This document shows, in pieces, positions 1 through 6,670 of a stretch of 8,686 nucleotides of DNA (position 1 is its first letter; each line of letters begins with the position of its first letter). This DNA is from Dethiosulfatibacter sp. (lineage in GTDB: Bacteria; Bacillota_A; Clostridia; Tissierellales; Dethiosulfatibacteraceae): NCBI GenBank assembly GCA_019084435.1, contig JAHRFV010000224.1:1-8686 (forward strand). Direction: 5' to 3'. The notes beneath the pieces were generated by a model. That model made no database searches and was not told where the DNA came from. It worked only from the letters and a program-made list of their open reading frames with translations. The position numbers were made by a program, and so were the translations under genes.

Positions 1-72
1 AATCTGGAAAAGTTTACTGGTCTGGAAGTGGTAGGGGTCAATGTTCACGTACAAGGCGTTAGAATTCAGTAG
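1..72 (+). CDS. Asp23/Gls24 family envelope stress protein, C-terminal end (partial)
   Basis: Only the last 23 codons and the TAG stop (70-72) are in the window. Frame 1 from the first base gives a short tail containing GLEVVGVNVHVQGV. The alternating Val/Asn-Val-His-Val-Gln-Gly pattern is typical of the end of Asp23/Gls24 (YloU-type) proteins, which are small proteins linked to the cell envelope and alkaline stress. The assignment is supported by position: yloU lies directly upstream of the DAK2/DegV-type kinase gene yloV in B. subtilis and in many clostridia. The stop codon lies 12 nt before the kinase start and the kinase SD begins right after it, so the two genes are probably cotranscribed. 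The start and most of the domain lie outside the window. Confidence 0.75.
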   Translation, partial: NLEKFTGLEVVGVNVHVQGVRIQ

Positions 73-84
73 AAGGAGGACAAA

Positions 85-1701
85 ATGAAGTTAACTGATT
101 ATGATAGCGTGGTTATCAAGGAATTTGTTCTTAGTATGGCCGCCTATCTTGAAAAAAATAAAAATATTGTAGATGCACTGAATGTTTTTCCCGTACCGGA
201 TGGTGATACCGGAACAAACATGAATTTAACGATACAATCAGCTGTAAGGGAGATACTCGAATCAAGCTTTACTGACTTGGATAAAGCTGCAAAAGCAGCA
301 GCAAACGGTTCATTGCTTGGCGCAAGAGGTAACTCAGGCGTGATACTTTCTCAGCTTCTGAGAGGATTCTCCGAAGGTTTGAAAAATAAAAAGGAGCTTA
401 ATACATATGTGTTAGCCCATGCTTTAAAATGTGCTTCAGATACTGCATACAAAGCTGTCATGAAACCTGTGGAAGGTACAATTTTAACAGTTGCACGGGA
501 ATCAGCTGAAAAGGCATTGGAGATATGTGAGCAGACTGATGATTTTGTTGAATTTCTTGGGATTGTCATAGAACAGGCAAAAGATGCATTAAGAAGAACC
601 CCAGAAATGCTTGATGTGTTGAAACAAGCAGGTGTAGTCGATGCAGGGGGTCAGGGATTTGTATTCCTGCTTGAGGGAGCGTTACATTATCTTAAAGGTG
701 GAAGAATAGAAGATCTTGTCATCGAGAGATTTGAAATAAGAGATACCGCTGATGAAATCAATCATTTTTCAAGAGAAGAGGACATTATCTTTGCATACTG
801 CACAGAGTTTATCATCAATCAAGCCACTGTCTCTCAGGAAGATTTTTTGCGTGTCATTGAAAACAAGGGCGACTCTATAGTATGCGTTAAAAATGATGAT
901 TTGATAAAAGTGCACATGCATACCAATGATCCCGGTTATATTTTGGGGAAGGCGGCAAAGCATGGTGAACTGATTAACATAAAGATTGATAACATGAGAC
1001 AACAGTTCAGAGAAATGCATAAAGAGGCTTTGAAGAGAGAGTTCAAACGAGATACATTTATTTGTATTGGTATGGGAGAAGGCATCAAAAAAATATTTGA
1101 AGACCTTGGCGCAGATGTCGTTATAACAGGTGGTCAAACTATGAATCCCAGTACAGAGGATATCTTGAATGCTGTGGAATCAGTTTATTGCGACAATATA
1201 TTCATTTTCCCTAATAACAGCAATATCATTCTAGCAGCCAATCAGGCAAAAGAGATATCCAGCAGAAATATATTTGTCATCCCTACCAAAACAATACCTC
1301 AAGGGATATCAGCGCTTCTGGTATATGATGAATCTGCAGATCCTATGGAGAATGTCGTAGCTATGAATGAAGCTATTATCCATGTCAAAACGGGTCAAGT
1401 GACTTTTGCAGTCAGAGATACTGTTATAAATGACGTTGAAATCAAAAAGGATGACATCATAGCGTTATATGACAGCAATATCGTTTGTAATGGAGATGAT
1501 GTTGCTAAGCAGACTCTTGATCTTGTATACAAGATGGTCGAAGAGGATGATAGCCTGATTACTATCATACATGGTAATGAGGTGGAGGAATCATCAGCAA
1601 GAGAGGTTGCAGATAAGATTGCAGAAAAATATCCAGACTGTGATGTGGAAGTTATCGATGGTGGACAACCATTATATTACTATATTATTTCCGTTGAATA
1701 A
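85..1701 (+). CDS. fakA: Fatty acid kinase, ATP-binding subunit FakA-like (YloV; DhaL/DAK2 + DegV-like C-terminal domain)
   Basis: 538 aa, close to the usual FakA length. In characterised Firmicutes, FakA phosphorylates fatty acids bound to a FakB (DegV) partner, giving acyl-phosphate for phospholipid synthesis. The N-terminal DhaL/DAK2 ATP-binding domain (about residues 8-200) shows the metal-binding DGDTGTN at 39-45 after NVFPVP, GARGNSG at 79-85 and DAGGQGF at 186-192. The middle domain has Cys239 and His277-x-His279; as I recall, a Cys and His-x-His of this kind bind zinc in S. aureus FakA. The DegV-like C-terminal part carries ITGGQTMNPST (347-357) and TKTIPQGISAL (401-411) and ends GGQPLYYYIISVE, a characteristic tail. 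The ATG is preceded by AAGGAGGA at 73-80 with 4 nt spacing. Cotranscription with the upstream Asp23-family gene is likely. No fakB is in the window, so the partner must be encoded elsewhere. Kinase activity is inferred from the family. Confidence 0.9.
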   Translation: MKLTDYDSVVIKEFVLSMAAYLEKNKNIVDALNVFPVPDGDTGTNMNLTIQSAVREILESSFTDLDKAAKAAANGSLLGARGNSGVILSQLLRGFSEGLKNKKELNTYVLAHALKCASDTAYKAVMKPVEGTILTVARESAEKALEICEQTDDFVEFLGIVIEQAKDALRRTPEMLDVLKQAGVVDAGGQGFVFLLEGALHYLKGGRIEDLVIERFEIRDTADEINHFSREEDIIFAYCTEFIINQATVSQEDFLRVIENKGDSIVCVKNDDLIKVHMHTNDPGYILGKAAKHGELINIKIDNMRQQFREMHKEALKREFKRDTFICIGMGEGIKKIFEDLGADVVITGGQTMNPSTEDILNAVESVYCDNIFIFPNNSNIILAANQAKEISSRNIFVIPTKTIPQGISALLVYDESADPMENVVAMNEAIIHVKTGQVTFAVRDTVINDVEIKKDDIIALYDSNIVCNGDDVAKQTLDLVYKMVEEDDSLITIIHGNEVEESSAREVADKIAEKYPDCDVEVIDGGQPLYYYIISVE

Positions 1702-1706
1702 TAATT

Positions 1707-1767
1707 AGCATTATATTGATTCGAATAATTGTGTTTGACGAGTTATTCTGTTAGTATAATGCTTTTT
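1707..1767 (+). terminator. Long AT-rich hairpin with T-run between fakA and recG (possible terminator or attenuator)
   Basis: Starting 5 nt after the fakA stop, 1707-1720 can pair with 1750-1763. Nine Watson-Crick pairs (AGCATTATA with TATAATGCT) are followed by five more that include three G-U wobbles. Inside, GAATAA (1723-1728) pairs with TTATTC (1743-1748). A T5 run (1763-1767) follows at once. Position and shape fit an intrinsic terminator for the Asp23-fakA transcript, but the stem has little GC and the T-run is short, so termination may be partial. The right arm contains the TATAAT of a possible recG promoter. Confidence 0.5.
1735..1760 (+). promoter_or_regulatory. Possible sigma-A promoter for recG
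   Basis: A perfect -10 hexamer TATAAT lies at 1755-1760, 21 nt before the recG ATG. The only -35-like hexamer nearby is TTGACG at 1735-1740, but the 14-nt spacer is short of the usual 16-18, and there is no TG extension before the -10. In an AT-rich gap the TATAAT could be chance, or merely one arm of the hairpin it sits in. Confidence 0.3.
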
Positions 1768-1781
1768 GATTTGAGGTACTC

Positions 1782-3818
1782 ATGTATAAAAAATTGACAG
1801 AACTGCCAGGAATAGGTGCAAAAACTGCCGAAAAGCTCAAGAAACTAGAAATCTATACAATAGAGGATTTACTAAGTCATTTTCCATTTAGGTATGATGA
1901 CCGAAGTCGTATAGTCTATGTGAGTGAGCTATTAATCGATCAAAAAAGCTTGATACGGGTTCAAATGAATAGAAGCACGCTTAAGAAAAAATATGCAAAA
2001 GCGAAGCGTATCGTAGAAATAGAATGTTTTGATGATACCGGTGTAATACAAGTGCTTTGGTTCAATCAACCATATATCTATGACAAAATGGCTAAATTGG
2101 AATCTTCTCTACTTTTTGGCATGGTCAAAGAATTTAATAATAAGAAATATCTGGTCAATCCAGAAATCATCGATAAAAGCAAAGAAAACTATAACAAAGG
2201 ATACACACCAATATATAAACTAACGCAAGGGTTAACCAATAATTTCTTCAAAAAGGTAACCAGCGACTATTTTGAAAACCATTCTGACAGCATAGAAGAT
2301 ATTATTCCTCATTACTTAATTCAAAAGTACAAGTTAATCAATAGAAAGAACGCGGTAAAATGGATGCATTTCCCGCCATCAGAAAAGCATTATCAAAAGG
2401 CTAAGATAACACTGGCTTTTGAGGAACTGCTAATCCTTCAACTGGGACTAGTTGGACTAAAAGCCCAAAAGACAGCGGAGAAAGGAATTTGCTTCAATTA
2501 TGAGAATGAGATAGAGAAGTATTTGAGGTTTATTCCATTTGAACTGACAAGTGATCAATATAACTGTTTGAGTGATATTAAATCTGACATGAATTCTGTT
2601 AGGTCAATGAACAGACTTTTACAAGGAGATGTGGGAAGCGGTAAAACTGTTACTGCTTTTTTCTCTGTATATCTGTCATTCAGCAACCACTATCAATCAG
2701 CGATGATGGTGCCCACAGAAATATTGGCCAGGCAACATATGGAAAGTTGTAAAGAGATTTTTAAAAGTACACGACTCAGAGCAGAACTTTTGCTGGGAAG
2801 TCAGAGTGAGAAAATCAAGAAAGATATCAAAAGCAGATTGGAAACAGGAGAAATCGACTTCATTATCGGAACACATGCGTTGATTCAGGAAAGTGTAAAG
2901 TTTTTTAATCTTGGTTTGGTGATAACTGATGAACAGCACAGGTTTGGCGTAAATCAAAGAGCTCTTCTGTCGGGGAAAGGAAAAAAACCGGATGTTCTGG
3001 TCATGAGCGCCACACCGATTCCAAGAACCTTATCGCTTATAGTTTATGGAGATTTGGATATCTCAACTATAAAAGAGCTACCCCCTGGCAGGAAGAAAAT
3101 CGATACATTTTTACTGAGAAGAGAAAAATATGATCAGATGCTGGGATTTGTTGCAAAACAAGTCAAGTCTGGAAGACAGATTTATTTCGTAGCACCATCA
3201 ATATTTGAAAGTGAGAATGAAATAGAGTCAGTTGAAAAAGTATATGCACATCTTGTCGACAATCTTACTGATTGTCGAATTGCAGCAGTTCACGGACGTC
3301 AAAAAAATGAAGAGAAAGAAAGAATTTTCAGACAATTTGTTGATGGAGAGTTCGACATCCTGGTTTCAACTACTGTGATTGAAGTGGGTGTGGATGTATC
3401 CAATGCATCAGTTATAGTAATTGAAAGTGCTGAAAGATTTGGACTTTCACAGCTCCATCAACTGAGGGGCAGAGTGGGAAGAGGCAAATACCAATCTTAT
3501 TGTTTTTTAGTTTCGGATACAAATAATGAAACAACGCTAAAGAGGTTAAAAACCCTGACACTGTCTAATGATGGGTTTTATATTGCCAATGAGGATCTTA
3601 AACTTAGAGGACCAGGAGAATTTTTGGGCACAAAGCAACATGGCGAGTTGGATTTTAAGTTTATTAATCCTTTGAATTATGGTAAAATGATTGAAATTGT
3701 TAAAGATGAAGCTGATGTGATTATAAGTGAGAATCCAAAGCTTAACGGTGACGATTTTGCTGCTCTGAATAAGAGCATCAGTGAATTCTATAAACATAAA
3801 AAAATCATTTTAAATTGA
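1782..3818 (+). CDS. recG: ATP-dependent DNA helicase RecG
   Basis: 678 aa, near the 682 aa of B. subtilis RecG. RecG is a superfamily 2 branched-DNA translocase that remodels stalled replication forks and Holliday junctions. The N-terminus has a helix-hairpin-helix-like LPGIGAKTAEKLKKL (8-22), followed by the OB-fold wedge domain (about 55-130, with IECFDDTGVIQVLWFNQP). Helicase motifs follow in order: Walker A GDVGSGKT (282-289), PTEILARQH (311-319), GTHALIQ (363-369), DEQH box (383-386), SATPIPRTL (409-417), STTVIEVGVDV (529-539) and GRVGRG (563-568). LRGPGEFLGTKQHG (608-621) is the conserved C-terminal RecG motif. The stretch after motif III reads APSIFESE (471-478) where most RecG proteins have a form of CPLIEESE. 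The ATG has GAGGT at 1773-1777. The 37-nt gap to rsmD suggests a shared transcript. Confidence 0.97.
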   Translation: MYKKLTELPGIGAKTAEKLKKLEIYTIEDLLSHFPFRYDDRSRIVYVSELLIDQKSLIRVQMNRSTLKKKYAKAKRIVEIECFDDTGVIQVLWFNQPYIYDKMAKLESSLLFGMVKEFNNKKYLVNPEIIDKSKENYNKGYTPIYKLTQGLTNNFFKKVTSDYFENHSDSIEDIIPHYLIQKYKLINRKNAVKWMHFPPSEKHYQKAKITLAFEELLILQLGLVGLKAQKTAEKGICFNYENEIEKYLRFIPFELTSDQYNCLSDIKSDMNSVRSMNRLLQGDVGSGKTVTAFFSVYLSFSNHYQSAMMVPTEILARQHMESCKEIFKSTRLRAELLLGSQSEKIKKDIKSRLETGEIDFIIGTHALIQESVKFFNLGLVITDEQHRFGVNQRALLSGKGKKPDVLVMSATPIPRTLSLIVYGDLDISTIKELPPGRKKIDTFLLRREKYDQMLGFVAKQVKSGRQIYFVAPSIFESENEIESVEKVYAHLVDNLTDCRIAAVHGRQKNEEKERIFRQFVDGEFDILVSTTVIEVGVDVSNASVIVIESAERFGLSQLHQLRGRVGRGKYQSYCFLVSDTNNETTLKRLKTLTLSNDGFYIANEDLKLRGPGEFLGTKQHGELDFKFINPLNYGKMIEIVKDEADVIISENPKLNGDDFAALNKSISEFYKHKKIILN

Positions 3819-3855
3819 TGCTATTTGCTATATAATTAACGATGGAGACACAATT

Positions 3856-4404
3856 ATGAGAATTATTTCAGGAAGAGCTCGAGGCACTAAGCTTTATTCG
3901 CCAAAGAATGATAACATCAGGCCTACATCGGACAAAATCAAGGAATCGATATTTAATATATTGCAGCCGATCACACCTGAAGCAGTCGTACTGGATCTGT
4001 TTGCAGGTAGTGGTGGAATAGGGCTGGAGTTTGCCAGCAGAGGCGCCAAGAAGGTATATTTTGTTGACAATAGCAGAGACAGTATTGACTTGATTAGAAA
4101 GAACATTGCAAAATGCAGGTTTGAAGATCAATCGATTGTAATGAATCTTGATTTCGAAGCGGCATTGTCTGTCGCACGAAGAGATAATATAAGATTTGAT
4201 TATATTTTTATTGACCCTCCTTATGCAGCTTTTAAAAATATGCAATTGATGGATCGAATTTTTGATGATAAACTGATTACTGATGGGGGCGTAATTATAT
4301 TGGAAGTTGAAAAAGATGAAAACCCTGAGTTTAATAAGACTGGGATTTCATTAAAAGAAAAGATTTATGGCAGAACTAAAATAATTATAATTACCGGGGG
4401 ATAG
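3856..4404 (+). CDS. rsmD: 16S rRNA (guanine(966)-N(2))-methyltransferase RsmD
   Basis: 182 aa, a little shorter than E. coli RsmD (198 aa). The enzyme uses S-adenosylmethionine to methylate N2 of G966 (E. coli numbering) of 16S rRNA during 30S assembly. The start MRIISGRARGTKL is typical of the family, as is RPTSDKIKESIFNIL (22-36). The Rossmann-like fold is marked by DLFAGSGGIGLE (47-58, SAM-binding motif I), the acidic FVDNS (69-73, motif II) and the catalytic DPPY (120-123, motif IV) of N-methyltransferases. The SD is GGAG at 3844-3847, 8 nt before the ATG. The stop is 4 nt before the coaD start. The rsmD-coaD pair is a widely conserved neighbourhood in bacteria and supports both assignments. 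Confidence 0.95.
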   Translation: MRIISGRARGTKLYSPKNDNIRPTSDKIKESIFNILQPITPEAVVLDLFAGSGGIGLEFASRGAKKVYFVDNSRDSIDLIRKNIAKCRFEDQSIVMNLDFEAALSVARRDNIRFDYIFIDPPYAAFKNMQLMDRIFDDKLITDGGVIILEVEKDENPEFNKTGISLKEKIYGRTKIIIITGG

Positions 4405-4408
4405 TTGG

Positions 4409-4888
4409 ATGAGAGTTATGTATTCGGGAAGTTTTGACCCAATAACAAAAGGGCATTTGGATATCATTTATAGATGCTCAAAGAAATTCGATGAAGTAGT
4501 AGTGGTCGTTTTTGATAACAAATCGAAAAAGCATATGTTTTCAGCAAAAGAGAGAAAAGACCTGGTAGAAAAGGTGACCTACAATCTAGATAATGTATTT
4601 GTGGACTTAGCTGAAGGCATGCTGGTAGAATATGCTAGGAATAATAATATAGATGTTATTATACGAGGGCTGAGAGCGGTATCTGATTATGAGTACGAAT
4701 TAAAGGTTGCTTCAATGAACAATTTGTTGCACAGCGATCTTGAGACTTTGTTCATGCTGTCTTCACCAAATTATTCCTTTATCAGTTCGAGTATAGTAAA
4801 AGAAATCGCCAGGCTTAATGGTCAATTGAATCAGCTGGTTCCGAAAGTGGTAGAAGAAGCATTAATCAATAAAAATAGGGAGGTATAA
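4409..4888 (+). CDS. coaD: Phosphopantetheine adenylyltransferase
   Basis: 159 aa, the usual length. CoaD transfers AMP from ATP to 4'-phosphopantetheine, giving dephospho-CoA in the penultimate step of CoA synthesis in the cytosol. The nucleotidyltransferase signature is clear: SGSFDPITKGH (6-16) contains the T-x-G-H motif (13-16) that binds ATP phosphates. IIRGLRAVSDYEYE (84-97) is the substrate-binding block, and NYSFISSSIVKEIA (121-134) holds the ISSS motif that contacts ATP. The start is well placed after rsmD, with GGGGGA (near 4396-4401) as a possible SD inside the end of rsmD. The stop is only 2 nt before the next start, and the last codons carry that gene's SD, suggesting coupled translation. 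Confidence 0.97.
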   Translation: MRVMYSGSFDPITKGHLDIIYRCSKKFDEVVVVVFDNKSKKHMFSAKERKDLVEKVTYNLDNVFVDLAEGMLVEYARNNNIDVIIRGLRAVSDYEYELKVASMNNLLHSDLETLFMLSSPNYSFISSSIVKEIARLNGQLNQLVPKVVEEALINKNREV

Positions 4889-4890
4889 AT

Positions 4891-5334
4891 ATGGAAATAA
4901 TTAGTTTGTTAGAAAAGATAGAAGATATAGTGGAGGAGGCGTCAAAGCTTCCCATGTCCAGCAAGGTATTGATTGATAAACATGAAGTACTTGAAATTAT
5001 TACAGAGATGAGAATCAAATTACCGGATGAAATAAAACAGGCTTCCTGGATTAAGGAAGAGAGACAAAGAATCTTATCAGAGACCCAAACCGAGGCATCT
5101 AACATCATCAATGACGCTATGCACAGACAGGAGCTTTTGATTGATGAACATGAGCTTGCCAAACTAGCAGAACAACATGCCAGAGAAATTGAAGAAAAAG
5201 CTAGAAGAACTGCCTTTGAAGTCAAAAAGGAAACCATAGAGTACTGTGATAAATTGTTCTCTAAAACGCAGGACGGGTTAGAAAGCATGCTGAAACAATT
5301 GATGGAAAACAGAGAAGAGCTGAACAAAATGTAA
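4891..5334 (+). CDS. Conserved clostridial coiled-coil protein of unknown function (often labelled 'ATPase')
   Basis: 147 aa, predicted soluble: no signal peptide or membrane segment is visible. A short N-terminal block contains LPMSSKVLIDKHEVLEII (20-37) and LPDEIKQASWIKEERQRIL (44-62). It is followed by a long charged helix rich in Glu, Lys, Ala and Gln up to residue 147, with heptad-like spacing typical of coiled coils. Proteins of this shape follow coaD in many clostridia. As I recall they are annotated as 'ATPase' or ATP synthase subunit b-like because of the coiled coil. No Walker A or other nucleotide-binding motif is present, so the ATPase label is not supported. A strong SD, AGGGAGGT (4877-4884), lies inside the end of coaD, 6 nt from the ATG. 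It is the last gene of the recG/rsmD-coaD block. I assign no function; a DivIVA-like or scaffold role is only a guess. Confidence 0.8.
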   Translation: MEIISLLEKIEDIVEEASKLPMSSKVLIDKHEVLEIITEMRIKLPDEIKQASWIKEERQRILSETQTEASNIINDAMHRQELLIDEHELAKLAEQHAREIEEKARRTAFEVKKETIEYCDKLFSKTQDGLESMLKQLMENREELNKM

Positions 5335-5357
5335 AGATGGCATCAGCCATCTTTTTT
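5333..5357. terminator. Shared rho-independent terminator between convergent genes
   Basis: A perfect 9-bp stem, AAAGATGGC (5333-5341) with GCCATCTTT (5346-5354), encloses the 4-nt loop ATCA. T5352-T5357 forms the run needed for rightward termination. The hairpin starts within the stop codon of the coiled-coil gene (5332-5334). On the minus strand the same stem forms, but the following T-run is only three bases, so leftward termination is probably weaker. The tmcAL stop codon (5345-5343) lies in the loop. Confidence 0.85.
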
Positions 5358-6551
5358 AACAAAAGGATTTTTTTTATTTTCATTATTTATTAGATGGGAA
5401 TTGATTTTTAGGTAATAGATTTTTGTTGAGTACTCTGTCAGATTGTTTATTGCAATGTCTGTTGCTGTTGCATTTAAGGAATCAAAATCGGATTTTCTGG
5501 TAAGAAAATTGAGTTTGTTACTGTTTGCCCTGATAAAAGACCGTCCATTATAGTCAGTAGCTAAAACCCTAGCAAAAGTAATATCATCTACCGATAATGA
5601 ATCATAAGTATCTTTGGTCAGATTCAGCAGAATATTCAATAATATTCTTCTGATTCTCAGATAGGTATAACGTTTTGATTTGATGTTCATTATGAATGTT
5701 TCGAGATTTTCAGCACCTTCTATGCTTTTTAGAATTCTATTCTCAAGGCCTTCAGCCATACCATATATATTGCTTAGGGATAACGGATCTGATGATATAA
5801 TCTTGTACTTGAGCATATCAAACAAGTGGTCCATAGTGTTAAATCCGTTGTTTTCATTATAAAAGGCACATAGAAGTTTATGTGAAGCAATTGGGACATT
5901 GCTTTTTACATCATCATTTAATCCTTTAAATAAAGCCTTTCTAATAGCGGTTGCGCTGGAGAGCTTATCAATGATAAGTTCTGAGTTATATGGGCTGCCT
6001 TTTCTTTTAATATGGCAAGCTGTTATACTGTATTCTTTTTTATTGATGGTTTTAATATATTCTATTGCCAGAATATTATTGGGAGATAACAATTCTGATA
6101 AATCTTCATTATCAAGAGTCATAGATAGGGCTTTTGGAAAACTGACACCTTGTTTCAATGCTGTTTGTAGAGATAGTTTGAAATCGGTTGATTCGTTGGT
6201 TAATAGGTTAGCAATTTTAACGAGGTCTTCAATATCGTCGCTTTCAGTGCCAAAGCATATGTGGTCAATGCTGAGTCTGGAGATGATGGCCAAGGCACCT
6301 TCAGCGAAGACCTGTGCGTTCTGAAAGGCATAAGGCACAGGTAGCTCCAAAACAAGATTAGCACCACAATGAATGGCAGCCTCTGCTCGTCTCCATTTGT
6401 CAATTATGGCCAGATCGCCTCTTTGAACAAAATTACCGCTCATAACCACTATAATATTGTCTGGCTTGTATCTGGTTTTAATTTCATCAATTAGATACTG
6501 ATGCCCATTATGAAAAGGATTAAATTCTGCTATTATAGCAATGTTTTTCAT
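5343..6551 (-). CDS. tmcAL: tRNA(Met) cytidine acetate ligase TmcAL (YlbM)
   Basis: 402 aa, against about 415 for B. subtilis TmcAL. The enzyme activates acetate with ATP to acetyl-adenylate and transfers acetyl to C34 of elongator tRNA-Met, making N4-acetylcytidine. The N-terminal nucleotidyltransferase-like domain begins IIAEFNPFHNGHQYL (6-20) with the H-x-G-H motif at 14-17, then MSGNFVQRGD (37-46), CGANLVLELPVPYA (62-75) and FGTESDD (100-106). SPNNILAIEYI (156-166) and LSSATAIRKAL (197-207, ISSTxI-like) complete this domain. The C-terminal KSKRYTYLRIRR (291-302) is basic, as expected for tRNA binding. The SD is AGGGTG (minus strand, 6562-6557), 5 nt from the ATG. The gene converges on the coiled-coil gene with an 8-nt gap and its last codons form one arm of the shared terminator. 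It is divergent from ackA. Confidence 0.93.
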   Translation of the reverse strand: MKNIAIIAEFNPFHNGHQYLIDEIKTRYKPDNIIVVMSGNFVQRGDLAIIDKWRRAEAAIHCGANLVLELPVPYAFQNAQVFAEGALAIISRLSIDHICFGTESDDIEDLVKIANLLTNESTDFKLSLQTALKQGVSFPKALSMTLDNEDLSELLSPNNILAIEYIKTINKKEYSITACHIKRKGSPYNSELIIDKLSSATAIRKALFKGLNDDVKSNVPIASHKLLCAFYNENNGFNTMDHLFDMLKYKIISSDPLSLSNIYGMAEGLENRILKSIEGAENLETFIMNIKSKRYTYLRIRRILLNILLNLTKDTYDSLSVDDITFARVLATDYNGRSFIRANSNKLNFLTRKSDFDSLNATATDIAINNLTEYSTKIYYLKINSHLINNENKKNPFVKKDG

Positions 6552-6568
6552 GAAATCACCCTGAGGAT

Positions 6569-6597
6569 AGTATATAATAAAATCTGACTCAGAACAA
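6569..6597 (-). promoter_or_regulatory. Probable sigma-A promoter for tmcAL
   Basis: On the minus strand, TTGTTC (6597-6592) and TATACT (6574-6569) are separated by 17 nt. The -10 matches consensus at 5 of 6 positions and the -35 at 3 of 6. Transcription would begin near 6562, giving a very short leader of roughly 11 nt that barely contains the AGGGTG ribosome binding site. An 11-bp palindrome (6583-6593) falls mostly within the spacer. Confidence 0.4.
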
Positions 6598-6606
6598 ACT
6601 ATATTG

Positions 6607-6635
6607 TTGATTTCTTAAAGGATTTATATTAATAT
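6607..6635 (+). promoter_or_regulatory. Possible sigma-A promoter for ackA
   Basis: TTGATT (6607-6612) and TAATAT (6630-6635) are spaced by 17 nt; each matches its consensus at 4 of 6 positions. The implied transcription start near 6642 gives a leader of about 28 nt with the strong SD AAAAGGAGGA at 6654-6663. An alternative pair, TTGTTG (6604) and TATATT (6625), has a 15-nt spacer. The whole gap is AT-rich, so the exact elements are uncertain, but ackA needs a promoter here because tmcAL points away. Confidence 0.4.
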
Positions 6636-6670
6636 GTATTAGTCAATTATATCAAAAGGAGGAACAAAGA

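Noticed and set aside
3808..3836. Possible promoter ahead of rsmD (TATAAT at 3831-3836)
   Set aside because: The hexamer 17 nt upstream (TTTTAA) is a weak -35 match within the AT-rich end of recG, and there is no TG extension. A chance TATAAT is likely in this composition.
3868..4245. A 125-codon open frame on the minus strand inside rsmD
   Set aside because: It is opposite the conserved SAM-binding and DPPY motifs of RsmD and gives a composition typical of antisense translation.
4866..5327. A 153-codon open frame on the minus strand covering nearly the whole coiled-coil gene
   Set aside because: It is the antisense of a Glu/Lys/Ala-rich coiled coil, giving a Ser/Cys/Leu-rich product with no recognisable domain. 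The plus-strand frame has a strong SD and fits the operon.
5899..6324. A 141-codon open frame on the plus strand inside tmcAL
   Set aside because: It lies entirely antisense to well-conserved TmcAL motifs and its product resembles no family I know.
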